Part shown: one piece after another, positions 25,653 through 33,006 of the stretch
Layout of the letters: every line of letters begins with the position of its first letter
Numbering within the stretch: position 1 is the stretch's first letter
The notes under the pieces: generated by a model
What the model was told of the DNA's origin: nothing
Seen by the model: only the letters and a program-made list of their open reading frames with translations
Databases searched by the model: none
DNA from: Anaerolineae bacterium
Lineage (GTDB): Bacteria > Chloroflexota > Anaerolineae > Aggregatilineales > Aggregatilineaceae
Assembly (NCBI GenBank): GCA_023382715.1
Contig: JAHDWP010000002.1
Coordinates: forward strand, 202,867 to 266,866
Direction: 5' to 3'
Length of the DNA stretch: 64,000 nt
Program-made: the position numbers and the translations under genes

Positions 25653-26726
25653 CTAGAAGCGGCTGGGGTAGTCGGCTCCCCAGATGTCAGCGGCTTGGAA
25701 GAACGTGGTCACGTTCTCCCAGCGACACTCAGGCTCCAAGTCATAGGCGGGGCTGAGGATCAGCCCGCCGCCGGCCCCCACAGTCATGATCCGCTCGAAG
25801 ACTTCGCGCCGGATGTCTTCCGGCGTGCCCCAGGCCCAGCGCTGCGGCGTGCCGACCGTCCCCCAGAAGGCGAGCCGGTCGCCGTATTCGCGCTTGAGCC
25901 TGGCGGGGTCCATCACGTCCGGCTGCACGGGGTTGAGCACATCCACGCCGATCTCGATCAGGTCGGGGATGATCGGCTCGATGTTGCCGTCGCTGTGCCA
26001 GAAAATGAACAGATCGGGGTTGATGGCGCGACAGGCGGCGATGATCGCGCGCACGCACGGCTTGAAGGTGCGCCGCCACGCTTCCGGGCTGATCAACATG
26101 CGAGTCGGCTCGGCCACGTCGTCGTCGAGGGCCAGGATGTCAACACCGGCCCTGGTCAGAGCCACCGAGAGGGTGACGTGCATCGCGGTAAGCTGCTCCA
26201 GCAGGTAGTCCACCAGCGGCGGGTTCTCGACCAGATCGATCATGAACTGCTCGAAGCCGCGCAGCCGCCAGGCCGTCTCGAATAGCTCCCCGCCGAGATG
26301 AGGCGGCGAGGCCATCACCGCGTAGCCCTGCTGTTGGTGATGCTCAACGGCGCGGCGCAGGCCGTCGGAGTCGAACCGCTGCATGAAGTCCGGCAGCGGT
26401 GCGGCGGCGATCTGGGCGATGGTCTCCGCGCCGCCGAGCGGCGCATCGCGCGCGACTTCCGGGTGATAGCCCCAGTCGTGGTAGGTTTTCAGGATGGGCC
26501 GCGAGCCGACGTAGACATCGTCCGGCAGGGACTTCAGATAGCTGAGGAAGCTGGCCTGCTGGCTCGGCGGGTCGGCGGTGACGAAGCGAATCTCACAGTC
26601 GAACATCTCGCCCGCATCGCGATCCGGATACTGGGGAAACGACCAGGGATAGAAATTGACCATCCTCGGCAGGCGGTCGGGCGGCTGGTGGCGCAGTACG
26701 GCCTGTACACGCTCGCGCGGTCTCAT
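25653..26726 (-). CDS. UroD/methyltransferase (MtaA/CmuA)-like protein
   Basis: 357 residues of the uroporphyrinogen decarboxylase fold as used in non-haem proteins such as corrinoid methyltransferases. It opens MRPRERVQAVLRHQPPDRLP, the usual start of this group. Later: GVDILALDDDVAEPTRMLIS, RRTFKPCVRAIIAACRAINPD, FIFWHSDGNIEPIIPDLIEI, VDVLNPVQPDVMDPARLKR, FWGTVGTPQ. HSDGN is the usual metal-binding region with His. These proteins typically handle methyl transfer or related C1 chemistry; neither a corrinoid partner nor heme genes are nearby. GGGGG precedes ATG 26726. Confidence 0.87.
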   Translation of the reverse strand: MRPRERVQAVLRHQPPDRLPRMVNFYPWSFPQYPDRDAGEMFDCEIRFVTADPPSQQASFLSYLKSLPDDVYVGSRPILKTYHDWGYHPEVARDAPLGGAETIAQIAAAPLPDFMQRFDSDGLRRAVEHHQQQGYAVMASPPHLGGELFETAWRLRGFEQFMIDLVENPPLVDYLLEQLTAMHVTLSVALTRAGVDILALDDDVAEPTRMLISPEAWRRTFKPCVRAIIAACRAINPDLFIFWHSDGNIEPIIPDLIEIGVDVLNPVQPDVMDPARLKREYGDRLAFWGTVGTPQRWAWGTPEDIRREVFERIMTVGAGGGLILSPAYDLEPECRWENVTTFFQAADIWGADYPSRF

Positions 26727-26833
26727 GGATACCCCCGATCAGGGCGCTGCGCGGCCCCTCTGTAGTCGGTTGTCGGTGAGGATAGTATAGACCGGGGTTG
26801 CGGAGAGGGATACCTGGGGGCGTTGCGCAGAAA

Positions 26834-26880
26834 GAGACTTCCGAAGTTTTGGAAACTTCGGAAGTCTGGCCTCGGTGCGT
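26834..26880. repeat. Hairpin repeat family B, copy 3
   Basis: Contains the hairpin agacttccgaag-ttttggaaa-cttcggaagtct. The segment from gagacttcc to ctcggtgcg is identical to copy 4, 174 bases away. Between them lie GC-rich sequences with ccccctctcc and ggggac hairpins. The 391-base gap 26727-27117 contains no gene. Confidence 0.65.
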
Positions 26881-27007
26881 CTGCGCCTCACCCCCTAAAT
26901 CCCCCTCTCCAGCCGAGCTAGAGAGGGGGACTTGACTCGCTGGCGCGGCACTTTCCCCCTCTCGGGCTTTGCCGGGGAGGGGGCCAGGGGGAGGGGCGTT
27001 AAGCAGA

Positions 27008-27054
27008 GAGACTTCCGAAGTTTTGGAAACTTCGGAAGTCTGGCCTCGGTGCGC
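27008..27054. repeat. Hairpin repeat family B, copy 4
   Basis: Same 46-47 base unit as copy 3, in direct orientation; arms agacttccgaag and cttcggaagtct. Together the two copies bracket about 130 bases of GC-rich sequence downstream of the three-gene operon. Confidence 0.65.
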
Positions 27055-27068
27055 CTTCACTCGTTGGA

Positions 27069-27092
27069 GGGGCAGGCTGGCCAGCCTGCCCC
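27069..27092 (-). terminator. Perfect 24-bp palindrome after the unknown operon
   Basis: ggggcaggctgg followed directly by its reverse complement ccagcctgcccc, 26 bases past the stop of the last gene of the 27-30 kb operon. It can form a 12-bp stem, but there is no T tract on the minus strand, so termination would be weak or hairpin-protected rather than classical. Confidence 0.5.
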
Positions 27093-27117
27093 CCCAAACA
27101 CCACTGGCCGCCCGCGC

Positions 27118-27843
27118 TCATGTCGCCTTGCGGCTGGCTGGCCCGGATGACCGGCGCAGCGTGTGGCGCATCTCCTTGCGTGGCTTGGGAGCGCTTTCTG
27201 CCGGCTCTACCAGCTCGACGCGCAGGCGCGCCGGGGCCTCACAGCGAAAGACCACCGAATGCCCGGACGTGATGTCCACGCGCTTGGGCTTGAACGCTTG
27301 TGCGTCGCAGGTCACCAGCTCAGCCTGATCGGGCCGGTAGTCCTTGGGGCTGGCTGGCCTGACGCGGATCATGGCCTCTGCGCCGCCTTCCTCATTCACG
27401 GCGCGGTAGGTTCCGGGGCGCACGAGCGTCACCGCGAAGAGATCGCCCGCCGGGATGTGGGCTGCGCTGTCGAGCGCCTGGCGCTCTTTGTGCTCGGCAC
27501 GGGCGAGCGCAACGGAGTAAGCGCCGGTGCCCTGCGACACATAGAAGCCCAGGATGCTGTTGACGGCCAGCGTGTAGCGCGTCCCGGCCTCTTTGTCGCA
27601 GCATTCGCGCTGCTCTGCGTCGCGTAGCGACGCCAGGTCGAGATTGAGCTGCTGCTGCGCGCCCTTCTCGCTGACCTGGATCGCCGCCCGGTGAATCACC
27701 GTCCCACCCCGGCGCACGAACAACTCGTAGTTGCCCGCCTCGCTGAAGTGGTGGAACAGCGTGGTCAGCACCGTCAGGGCGCTGCTGTCGTAGGGGCGGA
27801 TGCTGAACATCGCCCGGTTGAGTAGCACCTTTTTCTTCTGCAT
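27118..27843 (-). CDS. Unknown protein, last gene of three-gene operon
   Basis: 241 residues, no signal peptide or membrane helix. The first 120 residues are strand-rich (YELFVRRGGTVIHRAAIQVS, RYTLAVNSILGFYVSQG). The middle (IPAGDLFAVTLVRPGTYRAV) and the end (FKPKRVDITSGHSVVFRCEA) resemble cupredoxin-like beta sandwiches but lack the Cys/His/Met copper ligands. Two Cys pairs: CC at about 79-80 and single Cys later. The tail is Lys/Arg-rich (PKPRKEMRHTLRRSS). I do not recognise the family. ATG 27843 lies only 2 bases past the stop codon of the preceding gene, so the pair is translationally linked. Confidence 0.75.
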   Translation of the reverse strand: MQKKKVLLNRAMFSIRPYDSSALTVLTTLFHHFSEAGNYELFVRRGGTVIHRAAIQVSEKGAQQQLNLDLASLRDAEQRECCDKEAGTRYTLAVNSILGFYVSQGTGAYSVALARAEHKERQALDSAAHIPAGDLFAVTLVRPGTYRAVNEEGGAEAMIRVRPASPKDYRPDQAELVTCDAQAFKPKRVDITSGHSVVFRCEAPARLRVELVEPAESAPKPRKEMRHTLRRSSGPASRKAT

Positions 27844-27845
27844 GG

Positions 27846-28763
27846 TTAGGCTCCCACGTCGGCCTGGACGACCATCTCAAGGTCGTGCGCGCGGACGCTC
27901 AGGTTGCGGATCGGGATGCGCACGGGGATCAGCCCGCCAGCCGCCGGCAAGATTTCGAACGGATCGTCAATGGCGTAGATCGGGTTGCAACTGGCGAAGA
28001 AGTCCAGCACCAGCGTGCCGATGAAGTCCAGCAGGCCGAAGCTGACGTTGAACAGATCGCTGAGCCACTCCTCAATGTCGTCGGGGATGTCCAGGATGGT
28101 GCGGATCAGATCGGCGACCCCGCCGATGATGGCCAGGATCAGGTCGCGCACCCAGCCACCCGGAATGAGCGCCGTGACCGCGCTGGTCAGGGCGTCTTCG
28201 ATCAGATCGCCCACGATGTCGGGGAAGTCGAACAGGTCGAGGTCCATCGTCTGCGGGTCTACGAAGATCTGCCACTGGTTGTTGCCGGGCAGCGGCACGA
28301 CGCGCAGCAGTTGGCAGGGGTCGGGCGAAGGCAGGGGGACGGAGACATCGAAGTAACGCGCCACCAGGCTGCCGGTGAAGCTGATCTCCTGGGCGACCAG
28401 GCTGGCGAAGTCCGGCGAGATGGACACATCCGGGTCGGCGCTGAAGACGCAGATCCTCGGCAGACAGATATCGGGGATGGGCCAGGGCATGTTGATGCAG
28501 CCGCCGCCGACACAGATCCTCGGAATATCCAGCCCGATGATCACCTTCAGCCGATCCCAGCGGATGTCCAGCTCCTTGATCTGGATGGTGTTGTCGTCGC
28601 GCAGGTCAACGCTGCCACCTTCGAGATGCATCTTCACGTCATAGCCGAGCGTGAAGGCCCCGTAATCCTGCAGGTCGGAGTCCTGGAAGGTGAGATTCCG
28701 CTTGAGCAAGTCGAACGAGCGCTGAAACGTTCCCTCGGAGACTGCGAGTGTGAGATGGGCCAT
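27846..28763 (-). CDS. Unknown amphipathic beta-rich protein (TULIP-like?)
   Basis: 305 residues. TAGGAGG precedes ATG 28763. Visible: MHLEGGSVDLRDDNTIQIKE, LDIRWDRLKVIIGLDIPRI, then Cys-containing loops (GGGCINMPWPIPDICLPRIC), then a long run of amphipathic helices (LIEDALTSAVTALIPGGWV, LILAIIGGVADLIRTILDI, DIEEWLSDLFNVSF) and closing strands (GGLIPVRIPIRNLSV). Alternating hydrophobic strands with a long amphipathic helix is what TULIP lipid-binding proteins look like; this is inference only. No signal peptide or true membrane helix. Middle gene of the operon, 11 bases after the upstream gene's stop. Confidence 0.75.
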   Translation of the reverse strand: MAHLTLAVSEGTFQRSFDLLKRNLTFQDSDLQDYGAFTLGYDVKMHLEGGSVDLRDDNTIQIKELDIRWDRLKVIIGLDIPRICVGGGCINMPWPIPDICLPRICVFSADPDVSISPDFASLVAQEISFTGSLVARYFDVSVPLPSPDPCQLLRVVPLPGNNQWQIFVDPQTMDLDLFDFPDIVGDLIEDALTSAVTALIPGGWVRDLILAIIGGVADLIRTILDIPDDIEEWLSDLFNVSFGLLDFIGTLVLDFFASCNPIYAIDDPFEILPAAGGLIPVRIPIRNLSVRAHDLEMVVQADVGA

Positions 28764-28774
28764 GATGACGCCTC

Positions 28775-29656
28775 CTAGGGCTGGATGACCAGGTTGACGA
28801 ACGCTTTGAGCTGGTCGTCTTCGACGGCGGGGTTGTGGGGAACTGCCGCGGGCACCGGGGCCGGCACCAGCGAAATCTGCTGGCCGACCTGCAGGCCCTG
28901 CTGCCGGAGCAGGCGGGTGATGTCGAGCACCATCTTCTCGATCTTGATGCTCAGGCGCGGCAGAATGCCCAGCCGCAGCACCGCTTCGGCGTAGCACTCC
29001 AGGATGTTCTCCATCTCCTCTGGCTTGAGGTCCACGATCTCCAGCCTGTCCAGCCGCATCTTGAGGTATTCGTCTTTGCCAATGGGACCCCACTCGAAAT
29101 GCAGCACGGCGTACAGCTCCAGGCAGAAGCAGGTCAGCTTGCGCACCGGCGGCACGATGGGATCGCGCTCCTGGCTGGACGGCAGGCTCGCCAGGCCGTA
29201 GAACGGCTTGTCGCCGTGAGACACGGCCCCGGCTTCCGCCAGGGGGATCAGATCGCGGTAGAAGTCTTCGAGCACGCAGCCCAGCCCGAAGCAGCCTTTC
29301 ATATACAGCGCCAGTCGCTGCGCGGGGAGCGTCCCCAGCTCTGGCGGCAGCTTGATCGTGTCCGAGTCGTGGAAGTCCAGGGCGAGATCGGTGAATTGCA
29401 GACAGTAGTTGAGACCCACCGGCGGCATAGCGGCCAGCACGGGCAGCGGGGTCTGGACGGTGAACAACGGATTGCCGGCGGCGGTTACCTCTGGCGCGGC
29501 CTTGATGGGCACGCACAACAGGCCGGGGTTCTGCAGGAAGTAGGGCGTGGCGTAGTTGAACAGCGATGGGCGCTGCTGCATGATGTGCCGCACCACACGG
29601 TTGATGCCCTCCTCGTGAACCGCCGCGTACAGGTCACTGCGGTCTGTGAAAGCCAT
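28775..29656 (-). CDS. Unknown protein, first gene of three-gene operon
   Basis: 293 residues. GGGAGG precedes ATG 29656. It opens DRSDLYAAVHEEGINRVVRH then IMQQRPSLFNYATPYF, an amphipathic helix that recalls the start of TULIP-type proteins. Later LTCFCLELYAVLHFEWG and LDRLEIVDLKPEEMENILEC look like long beta strands with a helix, and VLRLGILPRLSIKIEKMVLD repeats that pattern. It ends in a Pro/Ala linker and LKAFVNLVIQP. Cys-rich for a cytoplasmic protein (GCFGLGC, CFC). No catalytic motif, no signal peptide. It shares the general character of the next gene's product, so the two may be distant paralogs. Confidence 0.75.
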   Translation of the reverse strand: MAFTDRSDLYAAVHEEGINRVVRHIMQQRPSLFNYATPYFLQNPGLLCVPIKAAPEVTAAGNPLFTVQTPLPVLAAMPPVGLNYCLQFTDLALDFHDSDTIKLPPELGTLPAQRLALYMKGCFGLGCVLEDFYRDLIPLAEAGAVSHGDKPFYGLASLPSSQERDPIVPPVRKLTCFCLELYAVLHFEWGPIGKDEYLKMRLDRLEIVDLKPEEMENILECYAEAVLRLGILPRLSIKIEKMVLDITRLLRQQGLQVGQQISLVPAPVPAAVPHNPAVEDDQLKAFVNLVIQP

Positions 29657-29787
29657 AGAGCCTCCCAGTTTATCTACGATGCGAGCGGGTTGTTGGGCTG
29701 GCCGCGCACTGCTGCGCCGCCAGGCGGGTTTTTGGCATCCTGACAGACGGGTTTCAGCCTCCTGTTATTAATACAATTCGGATAACC

Positions 29788-29817
29788 ATTGTTGATTGAA
29801 ACCGTGACCCGTGTCAA
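29788..29817 (-). promoter_or_regulatory. Promoter of the three-gene unknown operon
   Basis: On the minus strand, a perfect TTGACA (29812-29817) is followed after 18 bases by AACAAT (29788-29793). It lies in an AT-rich patch unusual for this genome (bases 29755-29830). The leader would be about 125 bases before ATG 29656. The rest of the 592-base gap to the kimA gene holds a family-C repeat and no gene. Confidence 0.5.
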
Positions 29818-30040
29818 GTTTAGGAAATTGGGCACAAGGTGCTCTCCCCACACGGTGCGGCGCCGGTGTTGCGCTGCTCCCCCTGGCGGCACTTGTTCCC
29901 ATGTTCGCACCTGGCTGCGCTCTGCGCTATAACCATCAGCGACAGCCCGTGCCAGGACTGCCCGATGCGTCCGATCAGAGATCATGCGGGAACCTCATCC
30001 CCTCGGCCCCGTTTACGAAGGGGAAGAGTCGCTGTGCTTC

Positions 30041-30187
30041 AGAGACCGTGTTGAGAAGCTGTTTCCCCTCACCCCAAACCCCTCCCTCACAAGGAGGGAG
30101 GGGCGTAAGGCTGGCGCGCTTCTCCCTTCCCCCCGCGTGGGGGAAGAGCCGGGGATGGGGGGCAAAGGCAGGCGCACGACTTCTTAG
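30041..30187. repeat. GC-rich repeat family C, copy 2
   Basis: Starts gagaccgtgttgagaagctg, then caaacccctccctcacaagg agggagggg hairpins, and ends gccggggatggggggcaaag gcaggcgcacgacttctta. It corresponds in reverse to the blocks at 34675-34808 and 46395-46540. It lies just upstream of the kimA ribosome site. Confidence 0.55.
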
Positions 30188-30248
30188 GGGTGGGGCACAT
30201 CGTAACGCAGACCTCTCCGTATGATCTCTCAGACAGGGGAGCGACTGA

Positions 30249-32090
30249 TTGCATACCATTCTCAATCTTCTGATCGGCCCCCCGCTGCCCACGCAGCGGC
30301 TGGCGAGCGAGCGTCTGAACAAGATACGCGCGCTGGCCGCGTTCTCGCCCGACGCGCTGTCGTCCATCGCCTACGCCAACCAGGAGATTTTCCTGGGGCT
30401 GGCCATTGCCGGGGCAGCGGGGCTGGCCTATTCCCTGCCCATTGGCCTGGTGATTGTTGGCATCCTGGTGACGGTCGCCATCTCGTATGCCCAGACGCTG
30501 CCAGCCTACCCGACGGGCGGCGGATCGTACACGGTGGCCAGCGCAAACCTCGGCCGGCGGATTGGCCTGCTGGCGGCCTCGTGCCTGCTGATTGATTATG
30601 TGCTGACTGCTGCCGTCAGCCTGACGGCGGGCGTGGCGGCCATCGCTTCCGCTTTTCCGGCGCTGTGGCCCTATCGCGTGGTCTTGTCGCTCGCGTTCCT
30701 CGTCCTGATCACGCTGGCGAATCTGCGCGGCCTGCGCGAGTCGGGCACGCTGATGGCTATTCCCGTCTATTTCTTTCTCGGCTCCTATCTGCTGATGCTG
30801 GCGGTGGGCCTGGTCAAGGCGCTGCTCGGCTCGCCGGAGTCGTTCAGCGCGACGGCCCCCACCCCCACTGAGCCGCTGACGGCCTGGCTGGTGCTCCACG
30901 CGCTGGCGGCGGGCTGTACGGCACTGACGGGCATTGAGGCGATCAGCAACGGCGTGCCCGCCTTCAGGCCGCCCGAAGCGAAAAACGCCGTGCGAACTCT
31001 GCTGGTCATGGCCCTGCTGATGGGCACGCTGTTCCTGGGGAGCATCGGGCTGACGCAGTACTTCGCCGTTGTCGCCAAAGCGGACGAGACGATCCTCTCG
31101 GCGCTGGTCCGGCGCGTGCTGGGGACGAATATTCTCTACGTGATGGTGCAGGTGGCCACGCTGCTGATCCTGGTTGTGGCGGCCAACACCAGCTTCGCCG
31201 GCTTCCCGCGCGTGGCGTCTCTCCTGGCCCAGGACGGCTATGCCCCCCGCCAGTTGTCATTTCTGGGCGACCGGCTGGTGTTCTCCAACGGGATGGTGCT
31301 GCTCGCCGGGCTGACGGGGCTGCTGATCGTCGTCTTCGGCGGCGACACGCACGCGCTCATCCCGCTCTTCGCCGTCGGCGTGTTCCTCGCGTTCACGCTG
31401 TCGCAGACGGGGATGGTTGTGCACTGGCTGCGGGTGCGCGGGCCGCTGTGGGGGCTGAAGGCGACGATCAACGGCGTCGGCGCGCTGGCCACGACCATCA
31501 CGCTGGGCGTGGTGCTGATCAGCAAGTTCATGGCGGGGGCCTGGGTGGTGGTGCTGCTGATCCCGCTGCTGCTGCTGGCTTTCTACACAGTCAAGCAGCA
31601 CTATCAAGAGGTGGCCCGCCAACTGACGCTGCGCGGCGCCACGCCGGAGACCGCAGCGGAACCGCTGCGCTCGCCGCGCATCGTGCTGCCCGTCTCTGGC
31701 GTGCATCGCGGCATCGTTGAGGCGCTGCGCTATGCTCGCTCGATCTCAGACCAGGTGACGGCGGTCTATGTGGAGATCAATCCCGGCGATGCTGACCGCG
31801 TGCGCCAGCAGTGGGAGAAGTGGGGACAGGGCGTCCCGCTGGTCGTTGTGCCCTCTCCCTACCGCTCAATCGCCGGGCCGCTGCTGGAATATCTGGACCG
31901 GCTGGACGCCGAAAGCGGCGATGGCCAGTTTGCCTCAATCCTGCTGCCGGAGTTCGTCCCGGCCAGGTGGTGGCAACACCTGCTGCACAACCAGACTGCG
32001 TGGCTGCTCAAGCTGGAGTTGCTCTATCGCCGGCGCAGGTTCGGCAAGGTGCGAGCGATCATAGACATCCCCTGGTACCTGCGCGAGTGA
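30249..32090 (+). CDS. kimA: KimA/YdaO-type potassium importer
   Basis: 613 residues. Start TTG 30249, with AGGGGAG 9 bases upstream. APC-superfamily transporter with about 12 helices (residues 35-455) and a cytoplasmic C-terminal domain (about 460-613). The pattern matches B. subtilis KimA (607 aa) along its whole length: AFSPDALSSIAYANQEIFL, YPTGGGSYTVASANLG, SCLLIDYVLTAAVSLTAG, LTGIEAISNGVPAFRPPEAK, ILVVAANTSFAGFPRVASLL, LFAVGVFLAFTLSQTGMV and LLHNQTAWLLKLELL at the end. KimA imports K+ with protons and is inhibited by c-di-AMP in Firmicutes. No ydaO-type riboswitch was recognised upstream. Other APC permease functions cannot be fully excluded. Confidence 0.88.
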   Translation: MHTILNLLIGPPLPTQRLASERLNKIRALAAFSPDALSSIAYANQEIFLGLAIAGAAGLAYSLPIGLVIVGILVTVAISYAQTLPAYPTGGGSYTVASANLGRRIGLLAASCLLIDYVLTAAVSLTAGVAAIASAFPALWPYRVVLSLAFLVLITLANLRGLRESGTLMAIPVYFFLGSYLLMLAVGLVKALLGSPESFSATAPTPTEPLTAWLVLHALAAGCTALTGIEAISNGVPAFRPPEAKNAVRTLLVMALLMGTLFLGSIGLTQYFAVVAKADETILSALVRRVLGTNILYVMVQVATLLILVVAANTSFAGFPRVASLLAQDGYAPRQLSFLGDRLVFSNGMVLLAGLTGLLIVVFGGDTHALIPLFAVGVFLAFTLSQTGMVVHWLRVRGPLWGLKATINGVGALATTITLGVVLISKFMAGAWVVVLLIPLLLLAFYTVKQHYQEVARQLTLRGATPETAAEPLRSPRIVLPVSGVHRGIVEALRYARSISDQVTAVYVEINPGDADRVRQQWEKWGQGVPLVVVPSPYRSIAGPLLEYLDRLDAESGDGQFASILLPEFVPARWWQHLLHNQTAWLLKLELLYRRRRFGKVRAIIDIPWYLRE

Positions 32091-32100
32091 ACAGCCGGGC

Positions 32101-32703
32101 CTACGCTCGCACTCCCCTGGCCAGGTAGCGATCGGCAGTGTCTTCGACCCACACCGCGTGATACCCCGTCTCGATCAGCAGGACGCGCATCTCCGCGCCG
32201 GGCGGCAGGAAGTCCTCGGCGATAGGCCCGCCGGCCTGGCTGTGAATGGCGTTGACCCGCTCGCGCGAGTTGTTGTGCAGGATGAGCGCCTGCCCGCCGG
32301 GGCGCAGGATGCGCCCTATCTCGGCCAGGGCGCGGCGCTTGTCGGCGAAGTGCGGGAAGCTGTTGTGGCAGACCACCAGATCGAACGGGCGCGCCGCCGC
32401 AGAGAAAGGCAGCGCGTGCACGTCGCCCTGCACCAGCCGCGCGCCGGGGCAGCGCTGCTGCGCCTGGCACAGCATGGCGTGGGCCAGGTCGAGCGAAACC
32501 AGCCGAGCGGTGGGCGCGTGCTCCGACAGGCGCGGGATGAGCGCCCCCGTGCCTGTGCCGATCTCCAGGATGGCCCGCGCCGCGTCGAGTTCGGCAGCGA
32601 AGGCGGCTACAAGCTGGCGCAGCGTCTCGTCGAGGTGGGCGGGCATCCGGCTGTCCCAGTCGGGAGCGCGGCGCTCGAAGTAATCGCGGATGAGATCGGT
32701 CAT
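32101..32703 (-). CDS. Class I SAM-dependent methyltransferase
   Basis: 200 residues, Methyltransf_11 type. Motif I: AILEIGTGTGALIPRL; motif II LVSLDLAHAMLCQAQQR; motif III DVHALPF; then FDLVVCHNSFPHFADKRRAL and RILRPGGQALILHN. Substrate unknown. ATG 32703 is chosen because the opening LIRDYFERRAPDWD is typical of this group; the open frame extends 37 codons upstream through repeat sequence. It converges on kimA with a 10-base gap. Confidence 0.88.
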   Translation of the reverse strand: MTDLIRDYFERRAPDWDSRMPAHLDETLRQLVAAFAAELDAARAILEIGTGTGALIPRLSEHAPTARLVSLDLAHAMLCQAQQRCPGARLVQGDVHALPFSAAARPFDLVVCHNSFPHFADKRRALAEIGRILRPGGQALILHNNSRERVNAIHSQAGGPIAEDFLPPGAEMRVLLIETGYHAVWVEDTADRYLARGVRA

Positions 32704-32734
32704 AAAAGCTCCTGTGGTGAATGGTGGCGGCGAG

Positions 32735-32765
32735 TGGTTGTCAGCGATCAGCGATCGGTTATTCG
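32735..32765. repeat. Family E repeat, second block
   Basis: ggttgtcagcgatcagcgat followed by cggttattcggcg, matching the block at 8650-8705. It is in the 303-base gap 32704-33006, which has no gene but also carries a family-B copy and a gccggagagggggga / tccccctctccggc hairpin near 32936-32980. Confidence 0.35.
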
Positions 32766-32860
32766 GCGTTTCGACATTCGGCTCTCCTGCGCTCCAAAAG
32801 GGAGCGCAGCGCACCCTCTGCGCGCTAACCTTAAGGCTTCTGGGCGCGCTCGAAGGTTCA

Positions 32861-32892
32861 AACTTCCAAAGTTCTCGAAAACCTCGGAAGTC
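32861..32892. repeat. Hairpin repeat family B, copy 5 (degenerate)
   Basis: aacttccaaagttctcgaaa followed by acctcggaagtc. Same arms as copies 3 and 4 with several changes, so the hairpin is partly lost. Situated between the methyltransferase start and the 3' end of the peptide-binding protein gene. Confidence 0.5.
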
Positions 32893-33006
32893 CGCTGGAG
32901 CGGAAAGCCCTTTTCTCTGGCTCCCTTCTCAGCTCCGCCGGAGAGGGGGGATGTCTGCCGGGTTATCCCCCTCTCCGGCCACTGATACCTGCTCCCTGAC
33001 GACTCC

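Noticed and set aside
26834..27054. CRISPR-like array from the two identical 46-base units
   Set aside because: Only two copies, 174 bases apart, each itself a hairpin, with no regular spacers or cas genes.
30091..30248. ydaO-type c-di-AMP riboswitch before kimA
   Set aside because: The leader is taken up by a family-C repeat and lacks the conserved riboswitch helices as far as I can judge by eye.
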